DNA from: Deinococcales bacterium
GTDB lineage: Bacteria > Deinococcota > Deinococci > Deinococcales > JAAFIG01
Reading direction: 5' to 3'
Length of the DNA stretch: 64,000 nt
Assembly: GCA_025352125.1 (NCBI GenBank)
Contig: JANXTZ010000011.1
Coordinates: forward strand, 1-64,000
Shown here: positions 33,224-42,526 of the stretch, one piece after another
Position numbering within the stretch: position 1 is the stretch's first letter
Layout of the letters: each line of letters opens with the position of its first letter
Made by a program: the position numbers and the translations under genes
Notes under the pieces: generated by a model
Database searches by the model: none
What the model saw: the letters and a program-made list of their open reading frames with translations, nothing else
Told to the model about the DNA's origin: nothing

Positions 33224-34069
33224 TTAAGGCGCAACCGTTCGCAATTCGACACTCCAACCCTCGCCGCTCGAGACGCCAAAATGACCCGCAAAACTCGAGC
33301 AATTCATGCCGAGGCTGGCGTTCAGGAGGCTGTTGACGTACACCAGGCGCTCGCCCAATTTCACATGCCCAAAACTTGGCACGTAAGGCAGGGTTTCTTG
33401 ATAAACCTGTTGATGGTGTTTGAAGACCCGCACCTCGAGGTGATCGCCCAGTTTGACACCCAAGTCGTCCAATAAATGCTTTGGAATATTCGTCCAGACG
33501 TTGCCAAATTGAATGTCCAGCACCGGAATCACGCCGCGTATAACGTTCTCAACCCGTGTCGGGGCTTCAATCTCGAGTCGGGTGATTTTGGGCAGTGTTT
33601 CGCCAATCTTGCCAAACTCGAGCAAGCCAGACGCCAGTTTTGCCCCTACAAAAGCGTACAAATCGCGTCCCAGAAAAGTGTAACTCTCGCTCGAGCCTGG
33701 AAGGCGGTGCATGATCTCGTCAATTTCAAACGTTTCGAGCGGACCGAATTCGTCCTCGATCAGCGTCAGCAGACCATTGTCTGGACAAACGTAAATCCTC
33801 CCACCCGTATCTTTTGCCGCCACACTTTTGCGGTTCGTGCCAACGCCAGGGTCAACCACGATCACGAAGACCGTGCCAGCCGACCAGTACGGCGCGGTTT
33901 GCCGCAACCTGTACCCACCCTCGAGAATGTTGAACGCCGGAATCTCGTGGGTCAGATCAACCACGTCCAAAGTTGTGTTGACCCCTCGAGCCACGCCCTT
34001 CATGGCTGCCACCGCGCCATCACGAAGTCCAAAATCGGTCATCAAGACCAACGCTGATAAATTGTTCAT
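33224..34069 (-). CDS. SAM hydroxide adenosyltransferase (DUF62 family)
   Basis: 281 aa using the ATG at 34069 (MNNLSALVLMTDFGLRDG) with GAGGGTG 5 bases upstream; the track start at 34144 adds 25 unlikely residues. The family cleaves SAM to adenosine and methionine by hydroxide attack. Visible motifs: TDFGxxDG near the N-terminus, DLTHEIPAFN, FVIVVDPGVGTNRK and CPDNGLLT. Relatives include fluorinases and chlorinases, but nothing here indicates halogen use. The gene is next to the M20 hydrolase and in the same orientation. Confidence 0.85.
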   Translation of the reverse strand: MNNLSALVLMTDFGLRDGAVAAMKGVARGVNTTLDVVDLTHEIPAFNILEGGYRLRQTAPYWSAGTVFVIVVDPGVGTNRKSVAAKDTGGRIYVCPDNGLLTLIEDEFGPLETFEIDEIMHRLPGSSESYTFLGRDLYAFVGAKLASGLLEFGKIGETLPKITRLEIEAPTRVENVIRGVIPVLDIQFGNVWTNIPKHLLDDLGVKLGDHLEVRVFKHHQQVYQETLPYVPSFGHVKLGERLVYVNSLLNASLGMNCSSFAGHFGVSSGEGWSVELRTVAP

Positions 34070-34104
34070 ACTGACACCCTCGCACCCGAGCGACTTCAAA
34101 TGTC

Positions 34105-34141
34105 GGCGGCTAGCCAAGCGGAATCGAACCGTCGGCTGCCA
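34105..34141 (-). pseudogene. Possible tRNA remnant (T arm and acceptor side)
   Basis: On the minus strand a T-loop word (CGGTTCGATTCCG) is followed by an acceptor-like TGGCTAGCCGCC. No 5' half with matching acceptor is found upstream and the T stem has a mismatch. It could be chance or an old integration scar. Confidence 0.3.
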
Positions 34142-34302
34142 CAAGCGCGATGAAGGAGTTTAACCCGAATTGTGACCCGAGAATCAAGTTCTCCGAAGTG
34201 ACGCCTTGGAGTTTGAAATTTTCAAAGTGACTGAAACGAACCCAGCTCGAGATTGTGGTTTCAAATGACCTTGAATTCACAAATCTTTGCTATCGTTTTG
34301 CC

Positions 34303-35883
34303 ATGAAACCCAACGCTCGACTGCTGGTGGTGACGGGACTCGGTTTGGCATTGCTTGGCGGGGCGATGGCGGGCGTTCGACTTATCAGTGTTGGCGAAAC
34401 CCGCCCAATGTCAGCGCATTCGCACAGCGCCTGGCAGGGCAATTTGAACGCCAGTTTGCCGCCAGTGCTGCCCTACATTCCCACCTACTACGGTCACGTC
34501 CGTCCGATTCTCGAGGCAAAATGCACGGGTTGTCACACCGATGGCGGCATCGCGCCGTTCAGTTTGACCGATTCTGAAACCTCTACCTCCCACGCTCGAG
34601 CCGTTCAGTTGGCGGTGCAAAGCAAAAGAATGCCGCCGTGGTTGCCAGCAGGGGAGAGTCCAGCGTTTAAAGACGCTCGGGTGCTGACCGACGAAGAGAT
34701 TGCGATTCTGGCAAACTGGCAGTGGGCGGGTTCGCCCCTTGGGAAGCTCGAGGATGCCGCGCCGGTGGTCGCAAAAGCGGTTCAAGCCAAACCCGATTTA
34801 AGCGTGGACACCGGACGCGATTTTTCGCCAGACCGCAACCTGACCGACGAATACCGTTGCTTTCTGATTGACCCAAAACTCGAGAAACCGCGCTACATCA
34901 CGGGTTACAACATTGTGCCTGGCGACCCGAGCGTGGTGCATCACGTGATTTTGTTCTCGATTCAGGGCGTAACCATTCAGGAAGCCAAACAACGCGAGGC
35001 GGACAGTGACGCTCGAGGTGGCTGGACTTGCTTTGGCGGTCCAAACGTCGGCAATCAGGCACTGCGTGACGCGGCAAGCGACGCCGCCAAGACGGGCGAT
35101 ACCACCAAAGCCGAGGATGTGCTGGGTTACGCGGGTTCATGGGTTCCAGGCTCGAGCGCGATTCAGTTCCCCGAGGGCACGGGCATTTTGCTCAAACCTG
35201 GCACACAACTGGTGATGCAGGTGCATTACAACCTGCTGGCTGCCAAAGCCGATAAGGTGCTCAAAGACCGCACCACCGCCCAGTTTTACCTTTCCCCAGA
35301 GGGTGCAACCCTCAAACGTTTGGGCATGGCGGGCGCTGCCGCCAGCGTCGAAATTCCTTGTGCTGGAACGTATCCAACCGACTCGAGCGACCCTTGCAAC
35401 CGCGATGCGGCGTACAAAACGGTCAGCAAATACCAAGAGCCGTGGTTGACCAAAGTTTTGCAGAGCGGTTTGATGGCAACGGTTTGCAAACACGACTTAC
35501 CAGTCAACGGTGTAAATTCAAATAAAGTCGTGACGCATTGTGATTTTCCAGTCAGCAGAGACCTGCTGGCGATTGGCGCCCAGGGACACATGCACACCAG
35601 GGGTTTGAGTGTCAAGCTCGAGATCAACCCGAACAATCCAGAAAAACGCATCGTCGCACTGGACATTCCGCACTGGGATTTTCACTGGCAGAGCGCGTTT
35701 TATTTTGAGAAACCCTTCAAGATTTTTAAGGGCGACACCCTGCGGATTACCTGCACCTACGACAACAGCTCAGCCAATCAGCCCTGGATCAACGGCGTCC
35801 AAGAAAAACCGCGTTATATCGTCTGGGGCGAAAGCACCCAGGATGAAATGTGTATTGGAAACATCCAAGGGGTGCGGGAGTAA
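34303..35883 (+). CDS. Exported c-type haem plus type II copper monooxygenase-like protein
   Basis: 526 aa from the ATG at 34303 (MKPNARLL) with a signal sequence to about residue 24. Residues about 60-85 contain CTGCH, a c-type haem site, in PILEAKCTGCHTDGGIAPFS. The rest follows the copper type II ascorbate-dependent monooxygenase fold of PHM/DBM enzymes. HHVILF (about 208), QVHYN (about 305) and HMHTRG (about 428) give the copper-ligand histidines. Enzymes of this family hydroxylate at carbon. Fused haem suggests electron delivery. The substrate is unknown. The protein faces the outside of the inner membrane. Confidence 0.8.
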   Translation: MKPNARLLVVTGLGLALLGGAMAGVRLISVGETRPMSAHSHSAWQGNLNASLPPVLPYIPTYYGHVRPILEAKCTGCHTDGGIAPFSLTDSETSTSHARAVQLAVQSKRMPPWLPAGESPAFKDARVLTDEEIAILANWQWAGSPLGKLEDAAPVVAKAVQAKPDLSVDTGRDFSPDRNLTDEYRCFLIDPKLEKPRYITGYNIVPGDPSVVHHVILFSIQGVTIQEAKQREADSDARGGWTCFGGPNVGNQALRDAASDAAKTGDTTKAEDVLGYAGSWVPGSSAIQFPEGTGILLKPGTQLVMQVHYNLLAAKADKVLKDRTTAQFYLSPEGATLKRLGMAGAAASVEIPCAGTYPTDSSDPCNRDAAYKTVSKYQEPWLTKVLQSGLMATVCKHDLPVNGVNSNKVVTHCDFPVSRDLLAIGAQGHMHTRGLSVKLEINPNNPEKRIVALDIPHWDFHWQSAFYFEKPFKIFKGDTLRITCTYDNSSANQPWINGVQEKPRYIVWGESTQDEMCIGNIQGVRE

Positions 35884-35915
35884 AATCACGTGCCTCAAAA
35901 AAAATCAGGAGTGTT

Positions 35916-36227
35916 GTGGTTTCAGTCTCCAACCTCGAGATTATCGATAACAAAGATTTAAATCGTTTTGAAGCTCGAATTCAAGACGAACTGGCGGTGC
36001 TCGAATACCATTCGAGTTCAAACGTCTTGATCCTCAATCATACCCAAGTCCCACAGAAGCTTGAGGGACAGGGTGTGGGCAGTTCTTTGATCAAATTTGT
36101 GCTCGATGAAGCTCGAGTCAACCACTACAGCATTGTGCCCATGTGCCCATTTGTGGCGGTGTACATTCGTCGTCATCCAGAGTACCGTGACCTTGTGCCA
36201 GAACGATTTTTGTACATGGTCAGTTAA
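35916..36227 (+). CDS. yjdJ: GNAT-like N-acetyltransferase (YjdJ type)
   Basis: About 103 aa from the GTG at 35916, preceded by AGGA; the track start lies further upstream in noncoding sequence. The acetyl-CoA motif is seen as KLEGQGVGSSLIKFVLDEAR and the C-terminal strand as VPMCPFVAVYIRRHPEY. This is the short GNAT form found next to the YjdI ferredoxin-like gene in several bacteria, here also immediately upstream of such a gene (16-bp gap). Substrate unknown. The order is YjdJ then YjdI. Confidence 0.75.
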   Translation: MVSVSNLEIIDNKDLNRFEARIQDELAVLEYHSSSNVLILNHTQVPQKLEGQGVGSSLIKFVLDEARVNHYSIVPMCPFVAVYIRRHPEYRDLVPERFLYMVS

Positions 36228-36243
36228 ATCTTGAGGTGATGAT

Positions 36244-36588
36244 GTGAAAGCTGGCAAAGCCAATACCAGTCCAGAAATCACCGTGTTTTTTGACTCGAGT
36301 CGCTGCATTCACGCCGCCGAATGTGTGCGTGGTTTGCCTGAAGTGTTCGATGTCACAGCGCGTCCCTGGATTCGAGCCGATCACGCCAGCGCCCAAGAAT
36401 TGATGGAAGTCATCAGCCGTTGTCCGTCGGGGGCATTGCAATTTGAAAATGCGAACGGTGTGCCTGAAATCCCAGCAACGCCCACAACCTTTCGTCTCCT
36501 TCAAGACGGTCAACTCGAGGTGCGGGGCGATCTGTCGTTCACGAATGCAGGCGGCGAAACGATGTTTGGCACCCGCGCGATCCTCTGA
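36244..36588 (+). CDS. yjdI: Divergent 4Fe-4S mono-cluster protein (YjdI type)
   Basis: 114 aa from GTG. The sequence has CIHAAECVRGLPEVFD and, about 40 residues later, ISRCPSGALQFE. These give the C-x5-C...C-P cysteine pattern of the Fer4_19 family. The family binds an iron-sulfur cluster and probably works with its neighbouring acetyltransferase. A C-terminal extension (NGVPEIP to TRAIL) resembles half of a CDGSH-type or related redox domain but lacks its cysteines. It is expressed with yjdJ. Confidence 0.75.
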   Translation: MKAGKANTSPEITVFFDSSRCIHAAECVRGLPEVFDVTARPWIRADHASAQELMEVISRCPSGALQFENANGVPEIPATPTTFRLLQDGQLEVRGDLSFTNAGGETMFGTRAIL

Positions 36589-36779
36589 ACCTGTGGACGA
36601 TCAAACAACAAGCCATTTTGTGATAACAGTCATCAAAAACTGGCGTAAATCCTCTACACAATCCACCTCGAGTTGAATAAACCCGAGGTCTGGAGCGTGT
36701 GATGTTTGCACAAACCGTATCTCGAGCGTAAACTTAGACCAAGTTCAAAAATCTTGTTCTCGAGTATCCTAGGAGCACC

Positions 36780-39068
36780 ATGAAGATTAGAAAAGCTGCC
36801 GTTGTCGGTTCTGGAACCATGGGCGCTGCCGTTGCCGCGCACCTCGCCAATGCTGGAATTCCTGTTTTGCTGCTCGACATCCTCAAAGACGGCGCAAAAG
36901 ACCGCAACGAAATTGCCAAAGCCGGACTCGAGCGAGCCTTAAAAGCCAAACCTGCCGCGTTCATGCACCCTGCTGCCGCCAAACTGATTACGCTGGGCAA
37001 CGTTGAAGACGATCTGCGCAAATTAAAAGACGTGGACTGGGTGTTTGAAGCCATCTTGGAGCGTCTGGATGTCAAACGCGAATTCTGGGCAAAAGTCGAA
37101 ACCGTCGCTGGAGCGCACACGATTCTCAGTTCCAACTCGAGCGGCATTCCGATGAAAGACCAGATTGAAGGGCGTTCGCCCGAGTTCAAAAAACGTTTTG
37201 TCGGCACGCACTTTTTTAACCCACCGCGTTACCTCAAACTGCTCGAGGTGATTCCGACTGAAGATACCGATCCTGCGGTTATCAAAGCCATCTCCGAATT
37301 TGGCGACAAGGTGCTGGGCAAAGGTGTGGTCGTCGCCAAAGACGTGCCAGGATTTATTGCCAACCGCATCGGCGTCTGGGGCATGGGTCAGATCACCCGC
37401 GATGCCGTCAACCTTGGGCTTGCGCCCGACGTGGTCGATGCCTTGATGGGACCGATCATCGGTCACGCCTCGAGCGCCACGATGCGAACCAATGATTTAA
37501 GCGGTTTGGACATTGGTTTGATGGTCGCCAAAAACCTTGATGCCGCCACCGAATTCGATTACACACCAGCTCCAATTCTCGAGAAACTTGTTAGCCTGGG
37601 TCGTTTGGGCGAAAAAACGGGCGAGGGATTTTTCAAACGCATCAAGGGCGCGGATGGCAAAAGCGTTATTTTAACTCTCAATTACGAAACTTTTCAGTAC
37701 GAAGACAAAGGCAAAGTTCGTCTGCCCGAACTCGAGCCAATTCGCGGTTTGCCCTTGATCGACCGCATTCGAGCCATGCTCAAACTCGAGGGCGCTGCCG
37801 GCGATCTGGTAAGGCGTAGCACCTACGGGCTGATCTGGTTCGCCGCCAGTAACATTCCCGCCTGTGCCGACACCGTGGTCGAGGTGGACAACGCCCTGAA
37901 ATGGGGGTTCGCCTGGGAAATCGGTGCGTTTGACTTATGCGACGCACTCGGAATCGAGAACGTGATTGCAGGCATCAAAGCGCTGAATCTCGAGATTCCC
38001 AAACTCTTAAGCGATCAACTTGCATCTGGCAAGAAATTTTACGACGGTGGCTCGAGCGCCAAAGACGGCATCATCATCCTCAAAGACCTTAAAAAAGACA
38101 GCTCGAGAATCGTCAAAACCATGCAAGGCGCAAGCCTGATTGACCTTGGCGATGGCGTCGCGCTGCTCGAGTTTCATTCCAAAATGAACAGCTTGGGTGA
38201 GGATGCCATTCGCATGATGCAGTTCGCCATGAAAACAATTCCAGAGCAATTTGTGGGCTTGGTTGTCGGCAATCAGGGCGAGCATTTCAGCGCTGGCGCA
38301 AACCTGGCGGTTTTATTGATGCAAGCCCAATCTGGCGAGTTTGACGAGATCGACCAGGGCATTCGGTTGTTCCAAAAAATGACCACCAGTATGCGCTTCA
38401 GTCCGTTCCCAACCGTTTCCGCGCCGTTCAGCCTCGCCTTGGGCGGCGGCACAGAAATGAGCCTTTACGCCGATCACGTGCAAGCCCACGCGGAAACCTA
38501 CATGGGCTTGGTCGAAATGGGTGTTGGGCTGATTCCCGCCGGCGGCGGCACCACCGAAATGGTCACGCGATTCACCGATCAACTTCTGCCAGGCGAGGAT
38601 GCGTTCATCGCCATTCGCAAAGCCTTCGAGCAAATCGCCCTCGCCAAAACCAGCACCAGCGCCCTGGAGGCTCGAGCTTTGGGATACTTGCGAAACTCGG
38701 ACGGCATCACCATGAACCGTGACCGCCTGATTAGCGACGCCAAACAAAAAGTGCTCGAGTTGGCACCCAATTACATTCAACCCCAACCTCGAGTTGACAT
38801 TCCCGCGCTGGGCGAGGCGGCATACGCGAATTTGATGGTCGGGATTGATGCGCTCAAACTCTCAAAACAGGCGTCCGAATACGACGCCGAACTGGCAAGA
38901 CACCTGGCAAAAATCTTGTGCGGCGGCAATGCCAACCGCACCATGCAAGTCAGCACCCAATACCTTCTCGACCTCGAGCGGGAAGCGTTTTTGACCTTGA
39001 CGGGCAAGAAGAAAACCCAAGAACGTATTGCCCACACGTTGAAGACTGGTAAACCGTTACGGAATTAA
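36780..39068 (+). CDS. fadN: 3-hydroxyacyl-CoA dehydrogenase / enoyl-CoA hydratase fusion (FadN-like)
   Basis: 762 aa; AGGAG is 5 bases before the ATG. The order is dehydrogenase first, then hydratase, as in Bacillus FadN and unlike FadB. The NAD-binding motif VGSGTMGAAVAAHLANAG is at the N-terminus and the C-terminal 3HCDH helical domain follows (residues about 190-400). The crotonase segment begins near residue 455, with the oxyanion-hole region HFSAGANL (about 500) and glycine-rich GGGTEMS. It carries out steps two and three of fatty acid beta-oxidation. The thiolase fadA lies downstream, but with three unrelated genes in between. Confidence 0.9.
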   Translation: MKIRKAAVVGSGTMGAAVAAHLANAGIPVLLLDILKDGAKDRNEIAKAGLERALKAKPAAFMHPAAAKLITLGNVEDDLRKLKDVDWVFEAILERLDVKREFWAKVETVAGAHTILSSNSSGIPMKDQIEGRSPEFKKRFVGTHFFNPPRYLKLLEVIPTEDTDPAVIKAISEFGDKVLGKGVVVAKDVPGFIANRIGVWGMGQITRDAVNLGLAPDVVDALMGPIIGHASSATMRTNDLSGLDIGLMVAKNLDAATEFDYTPAPILEKLVSLGRLGEKTGEGFFKRIKGADGKSVILTLNYETFQYEDKGKVRLPELEPIRGLPLIDRIRAMLKLEGAAGDLVRRSTYGLIWFAASNIPACADTVVEVDNALKWGFAWEIGAFDLCDALGIENVIAGIKALNLEIPKLLSDQLASGKKFYDGGSSAKDGIIILKDLKKDSSRIVKTMQGASLIDLGDGVALLEFHSKMNSLGEDAIRMMQFAMKTIPEQFVGLVVGNQGEHFSAGANLAVLLMQAQSGEFDEIDQGIRLFQKMTTSMRFSPFPTVSAPFSLALGGGTEMSLYADHVQAHAETYMGLVEMGVGLIPAGGGTTEMVTRFTDQLLPGEDAFIAIRKAFEQIALAKTSTSALEARALGYLRNSDGITMNRDRLISDAKQKVLELAPNYIQPQPRVDIPALGEAAYANLMVGIDALKLSKQASEYDAELARHLAKILCGGNANRTMQVSTQYLLDLEREAFLTLTGKKKTQERIAHTLKTGKPLRN

Positions 39069-39117
39069 ATTTATCAAAGGGTGAAAATACGAATGCTCGA
39101 GAATCCAGGAGGATTAT

Positions 39118-39330
39118 ATGATGCCAACAAATCCACCCAAAACGATTGTTGATGAAGCGGGAAGAACGAATGTTCTTTTGTCTCTCGAGGAGTACGAAGC
39201 GATCTTGGAAGAACTCGAGGATGCCCGTGATGCACGAATTATTGCTGAACGTAGACTAAACCATGAAAATTCCATATCACTCGAGGCTTTTGCGGAGGAG
39301 TTGAAGCTTGAGGGGCGAATTTCAGGTTGA
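39118..39330 (+). CDS. Antitoxin-like partner of the RelE toxin
   Basis: 70 aa, starting ATG-ATG with AGGAGG upstream. The N-terminal NVLLSLEEYEAILEELEDARDARI is the Phd/YefM- or RelB-like helix pattern. The C-terminus (SLEAFAEELKLEGRI) would wrap the toxin. It overlaps the toxin start by 23 bp. Together they form a two-gene module inserted between fadN and fadA. Confidence 0.8.
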   Translation: MMPTNPPKTIVDEAGRTNVLLSLEEYEAILEELEDARDARIIAERRLNHENSISLEAFAEELKLEGRISG

Positions 39331-39568
39331 ACTTCCAAACCGCGTTCGCAAAGAAATGCGAGCATTGCCAAATGTCATTCTCGAGCGCATCATTGAAGCC
39401 CTAAGAAATTTAGCATTTGATCCGTTTCCGCAAGGGTTCAAAAAGTTGCAAGATCGTTCAGAATACCGAATTCGGGTTGGAGATTACCGCATTTTGTACG
39501 AAGTCGATACCAAAGCTCGAGTGATCGTCATTTCGGCTGTTTTGCATAGAAGTGACGCATACGGTTGA
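39308..39568 (+). CDS. RelE/ParE-family toxin
   Basis: 86 aa. It matches the RelE pattern well: VELPNRVRKEMRALPNVILERIIEALRNLAFDPFPQGFKKLQDRSEYRIRVGDYRILYEVD. The basic EYRIRVGDYRI strand is the mRNA-binding and catalytic face of RelE ribonucleases. A ribosome-dependent mRNA endonuclease is expected. It is the second gene of the toxin-antitoxin module. Confidence 0.88.
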   Translation: MRGEFQVELPNRVRKEMRALPNVILERIIEALRNLAFDPFPQGFKKLQDRSEYRIRVGDYRILYEVDTKARVIVISAVLHRSDAYG

Positions 39569-39669
39569 AAACTCACGTGATCTTTTGATTGTTGAAGCGC
39601 TCGAGATGGCTGTTAGAGATTGATTTACAGTCTACAGCCTCTATGTAGAACTGGGTAAATTAAAAAATT

Positions 39670-40194
39670 ATGGATGAAAATTCAAATCAAACAAAATTAC
39701 TACTACAAGCATTTTTTGATTTTCGCAATCAAGGTTTGCTTCTTGCTAAAAATATTAAATCTAAAGAAAATTACCATCTTTCATGGTCTAACTATACGGA
39801 TTTCAGTCAGTTTCCAAATCTGGAAAATACTTACGAGCTAAATCATGGTTTTTATTTAGATTGTGGTGCAATTGGTAGGATTGGTTGGTCAATACACTTA
39901 ATTTGGAACGATTTTTGGCACGTGATTGGGCATTCAACCTTTTCGTTTCCAGAAGAGCCGTATCAAACTCTTCGTTTTAATTTGCCCGTAAAAAAATCTA
40001 GTTCGATAATTGATTGCACTCAAAGTATTCACGCCATTGCTCAAATTTTGATCGACGATATGAATATGTTTTTTTTAAACCCGCACGATAAAGACATTAG
40101 TGATTTTTTTGATGAAGCTCGAATGCAACCAACATATATGGGATTAATGAAATTGCCAGATGGATTATCTAAAGAGGAGTCTCGAGATGAATGA
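39670..40194 (+). CDS. AT-rich hypothetical protein between the toxin module and fadA
   Basis: 174 aa. Its AT-rich DNA differs from the flanking fad genes and contains no CTCGAG until its last bases (40182-40187). Sequence features: [34 protein letters not shown] and a C-terminal acidic helix. The length and composition would suit an immunity or cargo protein, but no family is recognised. It overlaps fadA by 8 bases (ATG 40187), which would couple translation. This suggests acquisition with the toxin module. Confidence 0.5.
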   Translation: MDENSNQTKLLLQAFFDFRNQGLLLAKNIKSKENYHLSWSNYTDFSQFPNLENTYELNHGFYLDCGAIGRIGWSIHLIWNDFWHVIGHSTFSFPEEPYQTLRFNLPVKKSSSIIDCTQSIHAIAQILIDDMNMFFLNPHDKDISDFFDEARMQPTYMGLMKLPDGLSKEESRDE

Positions 40195-41362
40195 AGCCGT
40201 AATCGTATCCACCGTTCGCACGCCCGTAGGTCGTGGGCAAAAAGGCACGCTCACCAATACTCGAGCCGATGATTTGGCGGCATTGGTTTTAAAAGAATCT
40301 GTCGCTCGAGCTGGCATTGATGCGTCTCTGGTCGAGGATGTCTACCTGGGTTGCGCCATGCCCGAAGGTTCGCAAGGGCTTAACTTTGCGCGTCTCTCGA
40401 GCTTGCAGGCTGGGTTGCCGGACTCGGTGGCGGGTGTAACGATCAATCGGTTTTGCGCGTCTGGCTTGCAGACCATTGCGATGGCGGCGCAGGCGGTGCG
40501 CTCGGGCATGAATGACGTGCTGATTGCGGGTGGTGCGGAAAGCATGAGCATGGTTCCCATGTCAGGTTTTCATTTTTCAGCGAATGCGCAACTGGTGGAT
40601 TCGCGTCCTGGGGCGTACATCGGCATGGGTCACACCGCCGAGAACGTGGCGGACAAGTACGGGGTGTCTCGAGCCGATCAGGATGCTTTTTCTGTGGAAT
40701 CTCACGCTCGAGCGGCGGCGGCGATAGATGCTGGAAAGTTTAAGGATGAGATTGTCAGTGTGCCTGTGCGGGTGGACAAACTCAAAGGGACGAAATTGAT
40801 TTCGGAAACAATTCAGTTTGACACCGACGAACTCCTCAGGCGCGAAACCTCGCTTGAGGGTCTGGGCAAGTTGCGACCTGCCTTCCGTGAGGGTGGCAGC
40901 GTCACGGCGGGCAACTCGAGTCCGTACTCGGACGGCGCGGCGGCGAGTGTCATCATGAGCGCAAGCAAAGCTGAGGAGTTGGGCTTGAAGCCGATGGCGC
41001 GGTTTATCTCGTTCGCGGCGGTGGGCGTTGATCCAGAAATCATGGGTATCGGTCCGGTGGCAGCCATTCCCAAAGCCCTCAAACTCGCGGGACTCGAGCT
41101 TTCAGACATTGATTTGTTTGAACTGAACGAGGCGTTCGCGGCGCAGGCATTGGCGGTGGCTCGCACGGTGGGCATTCCGCTCGAGAAACTGAATGTCAAC
41201 GGCGGCGCAATTGCGCTCGGGCATCCGCTCGGGGCGACGGGCGCGAAACTGACGGCAACATTGCTTCACGAGCTTCGGCGGCGCGGCGGGCGTTACGGCA
41301 TGGTCACCATGTGCGTCGGCGGTGGGCAGGGCGCGGCTGGTATTTTTGAGTTGCTGAATTAA
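40187..41362 (+). CDS. fadA: Acetyl-CoA acyltransferase (thiolase)
   Basis: 391 aa from the ATG at 40187 ([15 protein letters not shown]); the track start adds nine residues. Last step of beta-oxidation: 3-ketoacyl-CoA plus CoA yields acetyl-CoA and a shortened acyl-CoA. Active-site Cys in [10 protein letters not shown] (about residue 91), His in [14 protein letters not shown], and the second Cys in [10 protein letters not shown]. The last two motifs are the family signatures. Linked functionally to fadN upstream, although separated from it by about 1.1 kb of unrelated genes. Confidence 0.95.
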   Translation: MNEAVIVSTVRTPVGRGQKGTLTNTRADDLAALVLKESVARAGIDASLVEDVYLGCAMPEGSQGLNFARLSSLQAGLPDSVAGVTINRFCASGLQTIAMAAQAVRSGMNDVLIAGGAESMSMVPMSGFHFSANAQLVDSRPGAYIGMGHTAENVADKYGVSRADQDAFSVESHARAAAAIDAGKFKDEIVSVPVRVDKLKGTKLISETIQFDTDELLRRETSLEGLGKLRPAFREGGSVTAGNSSPYSDGAAASVIMSASKAEELGLKPMARFISFAAVGVDPEIMGIGPVAAIPKALKLAGLELSDIDLFELNEAFAAQALAVARTVGIPLEKLNVNGGAIALGHPLGATGAKLTATLLHELRRRGGRYGMVTMCVGGGQGAAGIFELLN

Positions 41363-41380
41363 ATTCAAACTCGAGTTTTT

Positions 41381-41413
41381 GGGTTCGTTACTTGAGGGTA
41401 GCGAACCCTTTTT
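41381..41413 (+). terminator. Intrinsic terminator after fadA
   Basis: GGGTTCG...CGAACCC stem with a loop of about 14 bases, followed by a T run. Confidence 0.8.
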
Positions 41414-41496
41414 GTTGCCCTGAACGCTTGACCGAAATCTCAAATTAAAAGCTCAAAGTCAGACTTTGGTTTGTGTTCTCGAGTTTACTTTTTAAA

Positions 41497-41510
41497 TGGA
41501 AACGTTTACA
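41497..41510. promoter_or_regulatory. LacI-family/cre-like operator word
   Basis: TGGAAACGTTTACA matches the TGNAANCGNWNNCA consensus used by LacI/CcpA-type regulators. No such regulator is in the window. Confidence 0.35.
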
Positions 41511-41673
41511 TCAGCAGCGAACAATAATTGATCTTGAAAGTGTGAGCCAATCATGTTTTTCATTGGTCATTTTCCACGTCTCGATTGTCTTTCGGGTGCT
41601 AAGTTCAGTGTGGTAGGAAGTTTTTCAAGACAACTTGTGGCGGTATGTCACGAAATGAAGAGGGAGAATAAAC

Positions 41674-42039
41674 ATGGCTAAAATAATCGTTTGTGATGAT
41701 TCGCTGGCAGAGTTAAAACTTGTGGAATCCGTACTCAGCGCCGGTGGGCATCAGGCTATTTCATGCGTCAATGGTGACGGCGTCGAGGCTCTGGCAAGCA
41801 GTGAGCAGCCAGATTTGATCTTTCTCGATGTGGTCATGCCAACCCGCAACGGTTACGAGATTTTGCGCAAATTGCGGCGCGACGAGACCACCAAAAACAT
41901 TCCGGTTTGCATCTTGTCATCCAAGCAAGAACCGACCGATATCGAATGGGGCAAACGTCAAGGGGCGAACGATTACCTGACCAAACCCTACACTTCCGAC
42001 GCCTTGCTGGGCGTGGTCAGGAACTTAACAACCAAATGA
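41674..42039 (+). CDS. Single-domain response regulator (PilG/PilH or CheY-like)
   Basis: 121 aa receiver domain. Acidic pair Asp8/Asp9 (VCDDS), phosphoacceptor Asp52 (LIFLDVVMP) and Lys104 (YLTKPY) are all present, so it should be phosphorylated by the CheA protein encoded downstream. The first gene of the operon, overlapping cheW by ATGA. Its position and lack of an output domain fit PilG/PilH-type proteins that act on type IV pilus motors. Confidence 0.85.
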   Translation: MAKIIVCDDSLAELKLVESVLSAGGHQAISCVNGDGVEALASSEQPDLIFLDVVMPTRNGYEILRKLRRDETTKNIPVCILSSKQEPTDIEWGKRQGANDYLTKPYTSDALLGVVRNLTTK

Positions 42040-42506
42040 ACAGCGCCGCCAGCAAAACAAAAGCCCAGGCTCGAGCTTGTTTGTTCGAGCTGAACAATGT
42101 TTTGTTTGCCGTACCTGGTCAGTACACCCGTCAGATTCACACGCTTCAAACCATCACCCGTGTCCCTCGAGCGCCGACAGACCTGCTGGGCTTGTTTGCG
42201 GTGCGTGGACAAATTTTCCCGCTGGTGCGAATCGAAAATACGTTGGGGCTTAGAACCGGTACCGGCGAGGCAAAACTTGCCGTGCAAATTGAATTTGAAT
42301 CCAAGCACATGGCATTTGTGATCGATAACGTGATTGGTTTTGACCATGTACCCTCGCAACTCGAGCCTGTGCTCGATGCGCGTTTTTTGGCGTTGACCCT
42401 GGGGCAGGTCTTGGTGGCGGGGCAGGTTGTGGTTGTTTTGGATGTCGCCAAATTGGTGCAATCCCTGGCGGCACGAATTGATGGACGCGAGTTGGCTCAA
42501 GCCTGA
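42036..42506 (+). CDS. cheW: CheW-like coupling protein
   Basis: 156 aa from the ATG at 42036, which overlaps the preceding stop (ATGA); the longer track ORF starts inside the response regulator. A single CheW domain: [37 protein letters not shown] and [12 protein letters not shown]. It couples chemoreceptors to CheA at the membrane. PilI plays this role in pilus systems. Confidence 0.9.
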   Translation: MNSAASKTKAQARACLFELNNVLFAVPGQYTRQIHTLQTITRVPRAPTDLLGLFAVRGQIFPLVRIENTLGLRTGTGEAKLAVQIEFESKHMAFVIDNVIGFDHVPSQLEPVLDARFLALTLGQVLVAGQVVVVLDVAKLVQSLAARIDGRELAQA

Positions 42507-42526
42507 GTCTTGTAAAGGAGTTCCTG

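Larger units (their letters stand above)
41363..41673. other. 311-bp spacer before the chemosensory operon
   Basis: Contains the fadA terminator and a cre-like 14-mer TGGAAACGTTTACA (41497-41510). The operon promoter is probably here, but no strong -35/-10 pair is clear to me. Confidence 0.5.
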
